Assembly (NCBI RefSeq): GCF_018588585.1
Contig: NZ_JAEUFG010000009.1
Location: 124,001-188,000, forward strand
Source of the DNA: Bacillus sp. SM2101
GTDB taxonomy: Bacteria > Bacillota > Bacilli > Bacillales > SM2101
DNA: 64,000 bases
Direction: 5' to 3'
Shown here piece by piece: positions 45,676 to 55,963 of the stretch (position 1 is its first letter; each line of letters starts with the position of its first letter). The notes beneath the pieces are model-generated. The model was given only the letters and a program-made list of their open reading frames with translations, ran no database searches and was not told where the DNA came from. Both the position numbers and the translations under genes were made by a program.

Positions 45676-46491
45676 ATGTTTCGTTGGGATGGAGGCTTCA
45701 TCATGGTTTCGTGGGAGCGATTTGACGAAGGGGTAATTTGGTACACAACACATATGGGATGGGAGTGTTTAGATCAGGTTCAGACGCCATTGGGGAAAAA
45801 AGCTTTTTTGAAAATGCCTAGACAAGGAGTAGTTACGGTAAAATCATTTGATTCCGATATAGACCATTTCATAAATGAAACTGCGGAAGAAGGTAATGTT
45901 AGGTTGTGTTTTGAGATTGGCAGTATCGAAAATACACTTAACTATTTTGAACAGCATGGCATTACATACTCAAAACAGGTCACATTAGTAAATGGTTTGA
46001 AAACGTTTGATTTTTATGGGTTTGAAAATGCTCGATTTACAGTTTTTGAAAATCCTACAGAGAAGGATCATTACCCTGATGCTAGACTATTAGGATTTGG
46101 TGAGATAAATGCAAGAATCGGTGTCACCGACATAAGCAAAGCTGTTGATTGGTATACAACTCATCTAGGTTTTTTGAAGGTCATTGAACACACAGAGAAA
46201 GGATATGCTCATCTTCAAACGGAAGATGCCTATGACTTCAATGTTCATCAACAAACATTGATGGATAATATTTTTCTAGAAAAAATTAATGAACCAGTTA
46301 GAGGGAATCCAGCAGTACGTACATATTTTGATATTAGACCAGATAAATTTTATGAAACATATAATAGACTCAAAGATCAGCATATGGAATTATCAGAAAT
46401 TGCTGGGAATCCATTGGAAGGGTGGGGAGGATTCCACTTTTTTGACCCTGATGGAAATCGAATTAACGTTTGGTCGTATCGCATGATGTAA
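45676..46491 (+). CDS. Tandem VOC (glyoxalase/dioxygenase) family protein
   Basis: 271 residues from the ATG at 45676 (AAGGAG upstream; a TTG at 45670 is possible). Two vicinal-oxygen-chelate modules are visible: residues 1-125 (IWYTTHMGWEC) and 145-270 (NARIGVTDISKAVDWYTTHL, ending FHFFDPDGNRINVWSY). The second has the FxDPDGN end motif with a possible metal ligand. Substrate unknown. Confidence 0.85.
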   Translation: MFRWDGGFIMVSWERFDEGVIWYTTHMGWECLDQVQTPLGKKAFLKMPRQGVVTVKSFDSDIDHFINETAEEGNVRLCFEIGSIENTLNYFEQHGITYSKQVTLVNGLKTFDFYGFENARFTVFENPTEKDHYPDARLLGFGEINARIGVTDISKAVDWYTTHLGFLKVIEHTEKGYAHLQTEDAYDFNVHQQTLMDNIFLEKINEPVRGNPAVRTYFDIRPDKFYETYNRLKDQHMELSEIAGNPLEGWGGFHFFDPDGNRINVWSYRMM

Positions 46492-46781
46492 ACAGCGAAA
46501 AAGTAATAAAGTTACGAATCAGATTTTATAAATTTTGTATTACCGTTCTTAACATTTAATGTGTTCACTGTCATCATTCCTTCTTATTAAATAATGACAG
46601 ACGTTTGTTGCGTAAGTTCACACCTCTGCAGATGAGCTTTGGATAGGGTTGTCACTTCATTTGCCGATGTTCAATTTCCTAAGATTATTATATGAAGCAA
46701 TTGAGCATAAAAGGAAAATGTTGAACATATTCAAAATAACAGCTAGAATAAAAACGTTAATGGAAAATTGAGGTGATTAAC

Positions 46782-47426
46782 ATGGAAAGAAACATAGTTT
46801 CTATAAGTATTGGGCAACCCAAAAGTTATGTTTGGAATGGAAAAACCGAAGATTCAGGCATAGGGAAACAAATCATTGAGGAAGCGTTTTTAACAACAGA
46901 GGGGTTTGTAGGTGATGGAGTAGCTAATCAAAAGTATCATGGTGGTCCAGATAGGGCGGTTTGTGTTTATCCATACGAGCATTACTTACAGTTTGAAAAA
47001 GAGTTTAATAAATCTATTGAACCACCAGCATTTGGTGAAAATATAACAGTGAGGAATATGCTTGAGAAAGATATTTTTATAGGAGATATATTTGCTCTTG
47101 GAGATGCAATTGTTCAAGTTTCACAGGGCAGAATTCCTTGTAATACGATTTCGAAGTTCAACGAAATTGATTCTCTACTATCTAGATTCGTAGAAACAGG
47201 GTATACTGGTTATTTCTTTAAGGTCATTAAAGAAGGTGCTGTGAACTGTAACTCAGAGATCAAATTGATCGAGCGTGCACAAAATAACGTGTCCATCTGG
47301 TCTGCTAACCAAGTTTTATTTCATGATAAGAAGAATAAAGAAGCTATAGAGGAAATTTTAAAATGTACAGACTTAGCAAATGCATGGAAAGGCAAGGCTG
47401 GAAAATTATTAAAAAATCTCACTTAA
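46782..47426 (+). CDS. MOSC domain protein (YiiM-like)
   Basis: 214 residues from the ATG at 46782 after GAGGTGAT. VGDGVANQKYHGGPDRAVCVYP and FGENITVRNM are MOSC signatures, and the conserved cysteine lies in QVSQGRIPCNTISKF at about residue 125. A C-terminal three-helix tail is present, as in YiiM. MOSC proteins act with molybdenum cofactor-linked sulfur or N-hydroxylated substrates; the specific role is inferred. Confidence 0.9.
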   Translation: MERNIVSISIGQPKSYVWNGKTEDSGIGKQIIEEAFLTTEGFVGDGVANQKYHGGPDRAVCVYPYEHYLQFEKEFNKSIEPPAFGENITVRNMLEKDIFIGDIFALGDAIVQVSQGRIPCNTISKFNEIDSLLSRFVETGYTGYFFKVIKEGAVNCNSEIKLIERAQNNVSIWSANQVLFHDKKNKEAIEEILKCTDLANAWKGKAGKLLKNLT

Positions 47427-47760
47427 CCATATAATACATACCTAGGTTTACTCATAGAAATCACTTTTTAACTATGAATTAAACGTTTTTTTAGGAATAC
47501 CAGTAATGAAAGATAGCTTGTTAGTGATTAATCTGTATTATCACATGCATAAGGAAAAGAGAATGGTTTCGACATATGAATATAAGAAGCCAGCACGATA
47601 ATAGAGTGTGGAAAAGAGAATACATAAAAAGCGTGCTTTGATCAATCTTTTATCAAACACGCTTTTTATATTTGTAACTTATTGAGTTTTATAAAAAGTG
47701 ATAAGTAAACTTAATGTCATTCCTACAGTTCCATCGAAGAATCGTTAACTATAGTGAATT
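47427..47760. other. Gap between convergent genes
   Basis: Holds the bidirectional terminator at 47626; nothing else seen. Confidence 0.6.
47626..47667. terminator. Bidirectional rho-independent terminator
   Basis: AAAAAGCGTG...TTGAT pairs with ATCAA...ACGCTTTTT (one two-base mismatch), between the convergent MOSC and chemoreceptor genes. Confidence 0.85.
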
Positions 47761-49449
47761 TTACTTAGTTATTTTAAACTTCAATATTTGATTATGCAAT
47801 TTATCGGCTAAGGCAGATAAGGATTCTGCGGAACTTGTGATTTCTTCTGTAGTAGCTAACTGTTCTTCAGAAGCTGCAGAACTTTCTTGGTTTGCTAAAA
47901 CAGATGAATGTGCCATTTCTTCTACAGATTTTGAGCTTGAAACTAATTGCTCATTTGCTTCAGCCATCGTTTGGATAGAACGCATAACCTCGTCTACTTT
48001 CGTAGCAACGTCAGATATTAATTGAGATATATTGCCGAATACGTCATTTACTTCTTCTGTTAACGTAATGCCTTCATTTACCTTGTCTGAACCTTCACTC
48101 ATATGTTTTACAGAGCTTCTTGTTTCATTTTGTATCTCATGTAATACAGAAGCAATTTGTGATGCGGATTGCTTTGTTTCTTCTGCTAGTTTCCTTACTT
48201 CATCTGCAACAACAGCAAAGCTTTTACCATTTTCTCCGGCTCTAGCCGCTTCGATGGCAGCGTTTAAGGCAAGCAAGTTAGTCTGTTCTGATATATCGGT
48301 AATAATATTAATAATATTACTAATCTTATTGGATTTTTGGTCAAGCTGATATATTTGACTTGTGCTGTCAGTTACTATATTAGTGATCATATTCATTTGT
48401 TCAACCACTTTTGTAACAATAATAGAGCCATTTTCAGAAGCCGCCGTTGCTTTTTTAGAGATTTCTACCATGTCACTACTGTTAAGTGCTATTTCTAATG
48501 TATTGTCAGATACCTTCTTAATCGTTGAAGAAATATTATTAATACCTTGTAGTTGTTTCTCAACACGTTCAGCCGAATGTTGAGCCAGTGTTGCCATTTG
48601 TTCAGTAGCTAATGAACTTTGCTCTGTGCTTGCACTTAGTTCTTCAGCTGCTGCTGCTAGTTGATCTCCTGCTTCAGCTGCATTATTAACTAACACTTTT
48701 AAATTATCTTGCATTGTGTTGATATCATTTCCTAACAAAAATAATTCATCTTTAGTCTTAATTTTGATGGGTTCACCCGTTAATTCTCCATCAGCAATTT
48801 GACTTACACGCATACTTATCGTTTTTAAAGGATTAGTAATTTTCCTTCCTGCGACTAGTGCGATAACAAAGGAAGTGATTATTGCTATGACTAGACCAAT
48901 CAATAATAACGTTTTTGTAGATTGGTAAATTTTATTGTTTTGTGATGATAGTTCATTAGCAAGATCTATATTAACCTTCATGAGTTTTCCGACTTTGTCC
49001 TCAACTTTGTCGAATTGATCACCACTTAATGCAATTCCTTCACGAGCCTTTTCATATTGACCTTGCATAATAAACTCAGTATTTTCAGAGACTCGTTCTT
49101 TAAATAGTTCCCAATCATCTTCTAATTGTTGAAAAATTTCTTTTTCTCCAGCAGTCATTGAATTTTCCTTATAGTATAGTAACATTTGATCAACGGTATC
49201 CATACTAATTTTCGCCTTTGCTGTCATTGAACTATCTTCATTGACTAAAGCTTGGAGCATTTCAATTCGCGTGTTACTAGCATACTGTGCAATTCTACCA
49301 ATTGAAGAGGTAGGTACTAGTCTTTCATCTACTATATGTTTGCCGTTTTCGTTAATATTAGAAATATTAACAACGGCGTAACTCCCCAGTATAATGAGGA
49401 TTATTATTAAAGATGAATATGAAAGTAACAGTTTTGTTTTAATTTTCAT
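47761..49449 (-). CDS. Methyl-accepting chemotaxis protein
   Basis: 562 residues from the ATG at 49449, seven bases after AAAGGGAG; a TTG/ATG further upstream lacks one. Transmembrane helix 1 is at residues 9-27. A four-helix-bundle sensor follows to about 180, then helix 2 ([21 protein letters not shown]) and HAMP ([20 protein letters not shown]). The signalling domain carries the hairpin tip [20 protein letters not shown]. Detects an extracellular ligand and controls CheA; ligand unknown. Confidence 0.94.
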   Translation of the reverse strand: MKIKTKLLLSYSSLIIILIILGSYAVVNISNINENGKHIVDERLVPTSSIGRIAQYASNTRIEMLQALVNEDSSMTAKAKISMDTVDQMLLYYKENSMTAGEKEIFQQLEDDWELFKERVSENTEFIMQGQYEKAREGIALSGDQFDKVEDKVGKLMKVNIDLANELSSQNNKIYQSTKTLLLIGLVIAIITSFVIALVAGRKITNPLKTISMRVSQIADGELTGEPIKIKTKDELFLLGNDINTMQDNLKVLVNNAAEAGDQLAAAAEELSASTEQSSLATEQMATLAQHSAERVEKQLQGINNISSTIKKVSDNTLEIALNSSDMVEISKKATAASENGSIIVTKVVEQMNMITNIVTDSTSQIYQLDQKSNKISNIINIITDISEQTNLLALNAAIEAARAGENGKSFAVVADEVRKLAEETKQSASQIASVLHEIQNETRSSVKHMSEGSDKVNEGITLTEEVNDVFGNISQLISDVATKVDEVMRSIQTMAEANEQLVSSSKSVEEMAHSSVLANQESSAASEEQLATTEEITSSAESLSALADKLHNQILKFKITK

Positions 49450-49857
49450 CCGTGTCTCCCTTTCTAAAAGTGGTAACGTTAACATTAGTACATTAGTTAA
49501 TTGCTAAATACATAGTCGAGTTAACAAAGCAACCTGTATTTTCTGCAAGCATTTCCATATTAATGCATGTATAGCTGTAAATCAAGATCATTTTTGTGAA
49601 TTCTTATAGTATTTTTAATAAAGTAGGTGAGTTGGTATTTATTGTCCAATACAAATCCTTTTTAAACAAACTTCGTGAATAGAACCTAAAAAAGATTGAT
49701 CGCTATGCCGATCAATCTTTTTTACTATATAAATATACTATGTGTGTAGAAAAAGTAATATTTATTATAAGTAGGGAGAATAAACACTATTGTCATCATT
49801 TTAAAAAAAACATAATGTAAGGGAAAATACAGTCATTGCAGTTATTGTCAATTTATA
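49450..49857. other. Gap between two minus-strand genes
   Basis: Contains the MATE terminator at 49688 and presumably the chemoreceptor promoter. No gene. Confidence 0.5.
49688..49723. terminator. Rho-independent terminator of the MATE gene
   Basis: Perfect 15-bp stem AAAAAAGATTGATCG/CGATCAATCTTTTTT with a six-base loop, symmetrical enough to work in both directions. Confidence 0.85.
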
Positions 49858-51234
49858 CTAGGCGGAGGCATTTGCATTGCTATTTTGTGTTTGTTTCTTC
49901 CAAGTAATTATACGATCCTTCCATGCATAGGCAAAAGTTATCATAAATGCAAACAAATCAGCTAGCGGAAAAGCAAGCCATACGCCTGTTAATCCATACA
50001 GACGAGGTAATAATAAAACGAGAGGGATTAAAAATAATACTTGGCGAGCCATTGATAATATGAATGCTGGTTTAGCTTTGCCAAGTGCTTGATAAACACC
50101 TCCAATTACCATTTGGAAACCAACTGTGATCATGAGTGCAAATATAATTCTGAGCGCATTTTCTCCCATCGTAATTGCCTGAACATCAGATGTGAAAATT
50201 GAAATTAATGGTTTAGCAAATGCTAGGACAATTACGAATACTGCAGTTGAAATAATTGTTGTTACTTTAATGGATAACATTACTGTATCGTTCACACGTT
50301 CAGGCTGTTTCGCCCCATGGTTAAAGCCAACAATAGGTTGCAAGCCTTGAATAACTCCGAACATCGGCATGACAGAAAGCGCCATTACCTTATGAATCAT
50401 TCCGAATACTGCTACCCCAAGCTCACCACCGTAAATAATTAACATCCTATTTACTGCAACAAACATAATACTACCTGCGATTTGTCTAATGAAAGCAGAA
50501 GAGCCGATAGTTAAAATGGATCTAATATATGATAGTTTTAGTTTGAGATGTTTAAATGAAATGCTCAAGCTACTTTTCTTACTTATAAAGAAATAATTAA
50601 ATATATAAAGCGCTGCAACAACTTGTGAAATAATAGTAGCGATGGCAGCACCTTTGACACCCATATTTAATGTGAAAATAAATATAGGATCAAGGATAAT
50701 ATTGATAATCGATGAAACAATCATTGTTATCATGGCTGTTTTTGCGTTACCTTCTGCGCGTACAATATTGTTCGAAGACATAGCAAATGCAAAAAAGATC
50801 ATTCCTAATAAAATAATGCTTAAATAATCCATTGCATAAGGAAGGATGGAATCCGTTGCACCGAAAAGTCGTAGTAACGGTTCTAGAAATAAAAGTCCAA
50901 GAGTAATTGCTATTAAGTTTAAGCCGAGTAATAAAGCAAGAAAATTACCAAAAACATGATTAGCTTCTTCTTGCTTTTTTTGCCCAAGTTTAATTGATAT
51001 GACTGCCGAACCACCTATACCAATGGCAGCAGCTATTGAAGACAATATCAATTGCAAAGGAAAGGCTATTGATACGCCAGCAACTCCAAGTGTCCCTACA
51101 CCTTTAGCTATAAAAATTGTATCAACAACGTTATAAAGCGACATAACTAACATGCCGATCATTGCAGGAATCGATAACTTAGACAATAGTTTGGGTATTG
51201 GTTCGGTACCTAAGATTTCACTTCTATTATTCAT
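49858..51234 (-). CDS. MATE family multidrug efflux transporter
   Basis: 458 residues, 12 hydrophobic helices in two halves. The N terminus LSKLSIPAMIGMLVMSLYNV followed by VDTIFIAKGVGTLGVAGVS is the MATE opening, and the second half starts IGSSAFIRQIAGSIMFVAVN. Sodium- or proton-driven export of cationic drugs is the usual role. It follows a MarR gene in the same direction, with a perfect palindrome between them, suggesting MarR control. Confidence 0.92.
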   Translation of the reverse strand: MNNRSEILGTEPIPKLLSKLSIPAMIGMLVMSLYNVVDTIFIAKGVGTLGVAGVSIAFPLQLILSSIAAAIGIGGSAVISIKLGQKKQEEANHVFGNFLALLLGLNLIAITLGLLFLEPLLRLFGATDSILPYAMDYLSIILLGMIFFAFAMSSNNIVRAEGNAKTAMITMIVSSIINIILDPIFIFTLNMGVKGAAIATIISQVVAALYIFNYFFISKKSSLSISFKHLKLKLSYIRSILTIGSSAFIRQIAGSIMFVAVNRMLIIYGGELGVAVFGMIHKVMALSVMPMFGVIQGLQPIVGFNHGAKQPERVNDTVMLSIKVTTIISTAVFVIVLAFAKPLISIFTSDVQAITMGENALRIIFALMITVGFQMVIGGVYQALGKAKPAFILSMARQVLFLIPLVLLLPRLYGLTGVWLAFPLADLFAFMITFAYAWKDRIITWKKQTQNSNANASA

Positions 51235-51323
51235 GCATATTCCCCCATTTGTAATTTATTAGCTTCCTAACTATTTTTAAATATTTTTTTCCAACCATCA
51301 TCCTTAAAGTGGCAATAATATAA

Positions 51324-51352
51324 TTAACATTAACCAATGTGGTTAATGTTAA
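51324..51352. promoter_or_regulatory. Perfect palindrome between marR-type and MATE genes
   Basis: Arms TTAACATTAACC and GGTTAATGTTAA around AATGT, 90 bases before the MATE start. It could be an operator for the neighbouring MarR protein; the absence of a T run argues against a simple terminator. Confidence 0.5.
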
Positions 51353-51417
51353 TGAACTAGTCAGATATGGATATTTGGTAGATGATATCTAAGAGGGGAG
51401 TCAAGATTATACTCTCT

Positions 51418-51855
51418 TTATTCATTTGCTTCCTTGCAAGTATTTCTTTTCAACTTCTTTAACCAAGATACCATAAGGGCCTTTTCCTCTGGTGAAAATC
51501 CACTTGTAAGCTCATTTTCTAATTCGACAATAATATTCCATAACTGTTCAATCTTTTCAGACCCCTGGTTAGTTAAATAGAGTCTTTTTAAACGTCCGTC
51601 TTTACTGTCACATTTTCTTGTCACAAGTTTTTTATTCTCAAGTTGTTCAATTAACCCTGTCAATGAGGAAGGTTTAATTTGCAAAGCATCAAGTAGCTCT
51701 GACTGTGATAAGCCTTCCTTTTCTTTTAGATGATAAAGGACGCGGTATTGTGCGATCGTTACTCCGTGCTGCTCTAATTTGTTATTCTGTATATTTGTAA
51801 GTGTTCTAGCAACTACTTTTAAGTTGAAACCAACATGGTTGAGATAATCATCCAT
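51418..51855 (-). CDS. MarR family transcriptional regulator
   Basis: 145 residues; AGGAGG before the ATG. Winged helix: YRVLYHLKEKEGLSQSELLDALQIKPSSLTGLIEQLE at residues 37-73, then the wing RKCDSKDGRLKRLYLT. Dimer helices at both ends. It lies 180 bases upstream of the MATE pump on the same strand and is the obvious candidate for its repressor. Confidence 0.92.
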   Translation of the reverse strand: MDDYLNHVGFNLKVVARTLTNIQNNKLEQHGVTIAQYRVLYHLKEKEGLSQSELLDALQIKPSSLTGLIEQLENKKLVTRKCDSKDGRLKRLYLTNQGSEKIEQLWNIIVELENELTSGFSPEEKALMVSWLKKLKRNTCKEANE

Positions 51856-52188
51856 TTAGTTAGCCTCCTAATTATTATAATATAAAATATACACCTAATT
51901 TTGTCGCAATGCAACAGGAATGCTTAGGAAAATATTAGTATGATACTTTAAAATTATTTAGGGTACGTAAAAATCATTATAAATCGTATAATAGATGTTA
52001 TAATAAAGTGCAAAAAATAGAAGGTGGATTAATATTTATTAATACATAAATGAAAAGCTCTTTTTGAACGGCACGGTGGATTTACATGCAGCTGAGAGCA
52101 TGCACTTTTAGACTAGGTATCGATTTTAATAGAAAAAATGTATGAATGGGAATAGTGCTTCATAAAGCTTGGGGAGGAGATGGAATTG
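51856..52188. other. Intergenic gap
   Basis: No gene, terminator or repeat recognised. Confidence 0.5.
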
Positions 52189-52347
52189 ATGAAAACAAAT
52201 ATTATTCAGCAAAATCATAATATCACTTATATAGGGTTTTTCCTTCTTTCTATCATATCATTGATATCTTTGCGTAAATTTAGAAAAATCGAGAGCAAAA
52301 GACTTGAAATGAAAGAAAAAATAGCTGAATTTCATGGGAGAATTTAA
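52189..52347 (+). CDS. Small single-pass membrane protein with charged tail (52 aa)
   Basis: ATG nine bases after GGGGAGGAG. Hydrophobic helix ITYIGFLLLSIISLISL (residues 12-28), then a strongly charged helix (RKFRKIESKRLEMKEKIAEF). Third example of this layout in the window (also 6949 and 20241). Function unknown. Confidence 0.6.
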   Translation: MKTNIIQQNHNITYIGFFLLSIISLISLRKFRKIESKRLEMKEKIAEFHGRI

Positions 52348-52466
52348 GTTAATTGTAAAGAGTGTTGGAGATTGCTACCTATGAAGGTGGTGGTTTTTCT
52401 ACCAGGAGATTAGTGGCTTAAGTCAATTTGTGACAGTCCTTGGACGATTTCATGTTTCAATCAATC

Positions 52467-52509
52467 CCGTGCCATCATTGTCATATTAGGTCACCTGATG
52501 ATGGCACGG
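52467..52509. other. 12-bp perfect inverted repeat without T run
   Basis: CCGTGCCATCAT pairs with ATGATGGCACGG across a 19-base loop. Neither side has a T run, so it is not a standard terminator. Lies between convergent small genes. Confidence 0.5.
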
Positions 52510-52593
52510 ATCGTAATTGTGGCTACAAACTATGCTTATAGAAATGGTTTGTTAATGGTTAATATGGTTCGTTGATAGATAATATTATTGAGG

Positions 52594-52794
52594 TTATGAA
52601 ATAATGGAGTTATTAGGAACGATTTCCAACTCTTTAAATGCCATCTCCATCTCACTATTACAAGCGGGGCAAGTAGTTTGGTCTTTACTTCTAAAATTAT
52701 CTCGTACCCAACAATTACACAACTCAGATGAGCATACCCATATTTTTGTTTCTTCTGTTTCAATTTCTTTGATAACCTTTTTGCCAAATACCAT
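52594..52794 (-). CDS. YdjO-like cold-inducible zinc-binding protein
   Basis: 66 residues; AGGAGG before the ATG supports this frame over a longer overlapping one. WVCSSELCNCWVRDNF and TTCPACNSEMEMAFKELEIV match the YdjO pattern (Cys-rich knuckle, W-x-R-x-N-F, then CxxC). B. subtilis YdjO is cold-induced; its role is unknown. Confidence 0.85.
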   Translation of the reverse strand: MVFGKKVIKEIETEETKIWVCSSELCNCWVRDNFRSKDQTTCPACNSEMEMAFKELEIVPNNSIIS

Positions 52795-53119
52795 CCAATC
52801 AACCTCCTAAGTGATGTAACAAGAGAAGCCATCCGATTTTGGATAGCTCCATTTGTTCAGGAAACGATTTACTTTCTAAAACAATTCGTCCAAAATTTAA
52901 TATATGCAATTTTTAATAAAACATTCATGAAAAATAACAAGTAATCTTGAAGTAATCGAGATTATCGTTAATACTTGTACATTACTTTAATTTTTATTAT
53001 TTTGCAAATTTTACAATGCTTTTGAAATTATTTATAATTAATATTTAATGTCAGTCAGAGTATATAGTGCATTTCCAATAGAAATAAACTAAAGTCGGAC
53101 AAAAAGGAGAGCATTGTTA

Positions 53120-54040
53120 GTGAAGACAAAGTTTTCGAGATCAAAGAAATCTGCAGCAATGGTTGGCATGATTGTAGCTATGAGTATTTTTGGATCTATT
53201 GGATTTGTAGCTGCAAAAACTGGACTTCATGCGTTTGAATTAGTTTTTGTGCGATGTGTTTTTGCTTCAATTTTTTTAGGCGTATTTTGGTTATTAACAG
53301 GAAAATTCGCTTCGGAAAAGTGGAACAAACATGAAGTAAAACAAATTATTTTTTGTGGTCTTATATTAGTGCTAAATTGGGTGTTTCTTTTTAAAGCATT
53401 CGAAATGATGCCTGTCACTGTTGCTGTATCAATTTATTATTTAGCCCCTGTGATTGTTTTACTGTTTGGTAGTCTTTTTTATAAAGAAAAGTTAACTGTT
53501 GTGACTGTATTAACGATAAGCGTCTGCTTTCTAGGAACAATGCTCGTTTCGGGTTTAGGAACTAATACACCATTTGGCCAATTACTTTCATCTGGTCTCA
53601 TTTGGGCATTTTTAGCAGCTGTGTTATATGCTTTTCTTACACTATTAAGCAAAAACATTCGCCAATTAAGTTCATATGCAGTGACTGTCATTCAAACAAC
53701 ACTCGGCGCGATTTTGTTATTACCTCTTGTTAATTTTGAAGCGTTTATGGGGTTAGAAACAAGTAATTGGATTGCTGTAACACTCATTGGATCACTCCAT
53801 ACAGGTGTTGTCTATTTTTTGTTTTTTGGAAGTGTGAGACATCTATCAGCAGGTTTAATATCAGCGTTAGTTTTTTTAGATCCAATTGTAGCCATTTTAC
53901 TCGATACAATGATTACAGGTTTTCGACCTAGCTTTCTACAAATGATTGGAATTGTGCTTACATTTATCGGCATGGCGATTACTTTAATGTTGTCACAAAA
54001 TAAACGATCTGCAAAGGTGGATGAGTCTGCAGCATCATAA
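53120..54040 (+). CDS. EamA/DMT family transporter
   Basis: 306 residues, ten helices in two EamA repeats (MSIFGSIGFVAAKTGLHAFE first; GLIWAFLAAVLYAFLTLLSK second, ending in QMIGIVLTFIGMAITLM). The GTG at 53120 is nine bases after AAGGAGA; the TTG at 53114 is too close to it. Exporter of unknown substrate. Terminator follows at 54088. Confidence 0.9.
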   Translation: MKTKFSRSKKSAAMVGMIVAMSIFGSIGFVAAKTGLHAFELVFVRCVFASIFLGVFWLLTGKFASEKWNKHEVKQIIFCGLILVLNWVFLFKAFEMMPVTVAVSIYYLAPVIVLLFGSLFYKEKLTVVTVLTISVCFLGTMLVSGLGTNTPFGQLLSSGLIWAFLAAVLYAFLTLLSKNIRQLSSYAVTVIQTTLGAILLLPLVNFEAFMGLETSNWIAVTLIGSLHTGVVYFLFFGSVRHLSAGLISALVFLDPIVAILLDTMITGFRPSFLQMIGIVLTFIGMAITLMLSQNKRSAKVDESAAS

Positions 54041-54087
54041 CAAAATTCGTAGTTCAAACATTAAAAAGACAAATAATAGCAACGAGG

Positions 54088-54124
54088 AAAACCACATGGG
54101 TTATATTGATGCCCATGTGGTTTT
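54088..54124. terminator. Bidirectional rho-independent terminator
   Basis: AAAACCACATGGG pairs with CCCATGTGGTTTT, between the convergent EamA and FAD dehydrogenase genes. Confidence 0.88.
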
Positions 54125-54160
54125 AAAAAAGTAGTTACTTGATATTATTAAACTACTGAA

Positions 54161-55597
54161 CTATTTAATTGTTTCAATAATATCACGGGCAATCCATACA
54201 CCACATGCACCAGCTTGAGCAAGACCACGAGTGATACCAGCCCCATCACCACCAACATAAAGTCCATCTATTTCTGATTCAAACTTATTATTAAGATTCG
54301 GTCGTGCTGAATAAAACTTTGCTTCAACTCCGTAAAAAAGTGTATGTTCAGATGCAAGACCAGGAGTAACGTGGTTAAGTGCTTCTGTCATCTCTATTAA
54401 ACTTTTCATCGTGTTATAAGGTAATACAAGACCTAAATCTCCAGGTACGGCCTCTTTTAAAGTTGGTTCTAAAAATCCTTCCTTCATTCTTTTTTCAGTT
54501 GAGCGGCGACCTTTTAAGATATCACCATACTTTTGAACGATAATCCCGCCGTTTGATAAACGGTTTGCTAATCTAGATACTTCGTGTGCAAACTCATTTG
54601 GTTGATCAAATGGTTCAGCAAATTTATGTGATACGAGTAGAGCGAAGTTAGTATTGCTACTTCCTAAGTTAGGATCTTTGTACGAATGTCCATTAGCTAG
54701 CATGATCCCTGAATGGTTTTCGACAACAACATGACCAGATGGATTACTACAAAACGTCCGAACGGTTGTTCCTACAGAAGAATTGAATACAAATTTACCC
54801 TCATATAAATGTGTATTAATTTCCTCCATAACTATATCTGATGTCTCAACCCGAACACCGATATCTACTTGGTTATTTATCATGTTGAGTCGTCGTTTTC
54901 TAAATATATTTGATAGCCACGCGGAACCGTCACGTCCAGGAACAATAACGACTTTTTTTGATGTTATAATTTCACCGTTCGTAAGTTCGATTCCTTTCAC
55001 CGTATGATGACCGTCACTCTTCTCTGTAATGATATCGGCAACTTCAGTTTTAAATTTCATCTCTATTTTTCTTTTTAAGTATTCATAAATACTTTGTAGT
55101 ATTTGAAGGTTTTGTTCTGTTCCAAGGTGACGAACTTGAGCACGTAATAATTTTAAACCTGCTGCATAACCTCTTTTTTCAATGTCACGAACCTTGGAAG
55201 TTAATGGGTCTGTAATTGTTTCTGTAGCTCCGTGTTGTAAGTTAATTTGATCAACATATTTTATAAGATCAACAACTTCAGAATTAGGCAGGTAATCTGT
55301 CATCCATCCACCAAATTCACTTGTAATATTAAATTTTCCATCAGAGTATGCTCCTGCTCCACCGAACCCGTTTGTTATTGAACATGCTGGTAAACAACCT
55401 GAAAAATCTTTCTTTCCAGCTGGTGGAGGGCATTTTTGGATTTTTTTCTCTAGAATTGGACAATGTCTACGGTATATATCGTGACCTTTATCTATTAATA
55501 GGACATTGGCATGAGGCATTTTTAACGAAATTTCATAACTAGTAAAAATACCAGCTGGTCCTGCACCGACAATAATTACATCATAATCAAAATTCAT
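54161..55597 (-). CDS. FAD-dependent dehydrogenase (COG2509-like)
   Basis: 478 residues; GGAGGATTTCTC before the ATG. FAD-binding start YDVIIVGAGPAGIFTSYEIS, a cysteine-rich stretch CPILEKKIQKCPPP and CLPACSITNGFGGAGAYSDGKFN, and a terminal GLYVGGDGAGITRGLAQAGA. These features define the uncharacterised COG2509 FAD dehydrogenases. Reaction unknown; the cysteines are conserved in family members as I recall. Confidence 0.88.
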   Translation of the reverse strand: MNFDYDVIIVGAGPAGIFTSYEISLKMPHANVLLIDKGHDIYRRHCPILEKKIQKCPPPAGKKDFSGCLPACSITNGFGGAGAYSDGKFNITSEFGGWMTDYLPNSEVVDLIKYVDQINLQHGATETITDPLTSKVRDIEKRGYAAGLKLLRAQVRHLGTEQNLQILQSIYEYLKRKIEMKFKTEVADIITEKSDGHHTVKGIELTNGEIITSKKVVIVPGRDGSAWLSNIFRKRRLNMINNQVDIGVRVETSDIVMEEINTHLYEGKFVFNSSVGTTVRTFCSNPSGHVVVENHSGIMLANGHSYKDPNLGSSNTNFALLVSHKFAEPFDQPNEFAHEVSRLANRLSNGGIIVQKYGDILKGRRSTEKRMKEGFLEPTLKEAVPGDLGLVLPYNTMKSLIEMTEALNHVTPGLASEHTLFYGVEAKFYSARPNLNNKFESEIDGLYVGGDGAGITRGLAQAGACGVWIARDIIETIK

Positions 55598-55884
55598 GAG
55601 AAATCCTCCATTGACTTTATATTGTGAATTTACAAATATTATTTTTTTGCTCTAACCAGAGGATAATATAACAATTATTTAAATAGATGTCAACTAAATC
55701 ACGAATAATATAAAATAAATTAATAAAAATGTTCGTAAAAATACAACGTTATTTCAAGAGTACTTTAATCGTTTTAATCTTAAGCTAAAGATTTGTTTAT
55801 AATATGTATAGGCAGTGAATAATCATAGTTCACTGTCATCTAAATATACTTTTCAAAATTATTACGCATTTATGTAAGGTTTTT

Positions 55885-55910
55885 TGAACGAATCTATCAT
55901 GTATAGCGTA
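55885..55910 (+). promoter_or_regulatory. ECF-type promoter of the sigY operon
   Basis: TGAACG at 55885-55890, a 16-base spacer, CGTA at 55907-55910: the ECF sigma layout reported for SigY autoregulation. The predicted start is near 55918, 46 bases before the ATG. Confidence 0.65.
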
Positions 55911-55963
55911 TTATTATTGACTCGAAGGTTGGGGTGTTTGGGTTCCCATGAAGGAGGGTGGGT

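Noticed and set aside
52536-52832. Longer minus-strand frame overlapping ydjO
   Set aside because: The overlapping 66-codon frame has the AGGAGG site and the YdjO cysteine pattern; the longer frame has neither.
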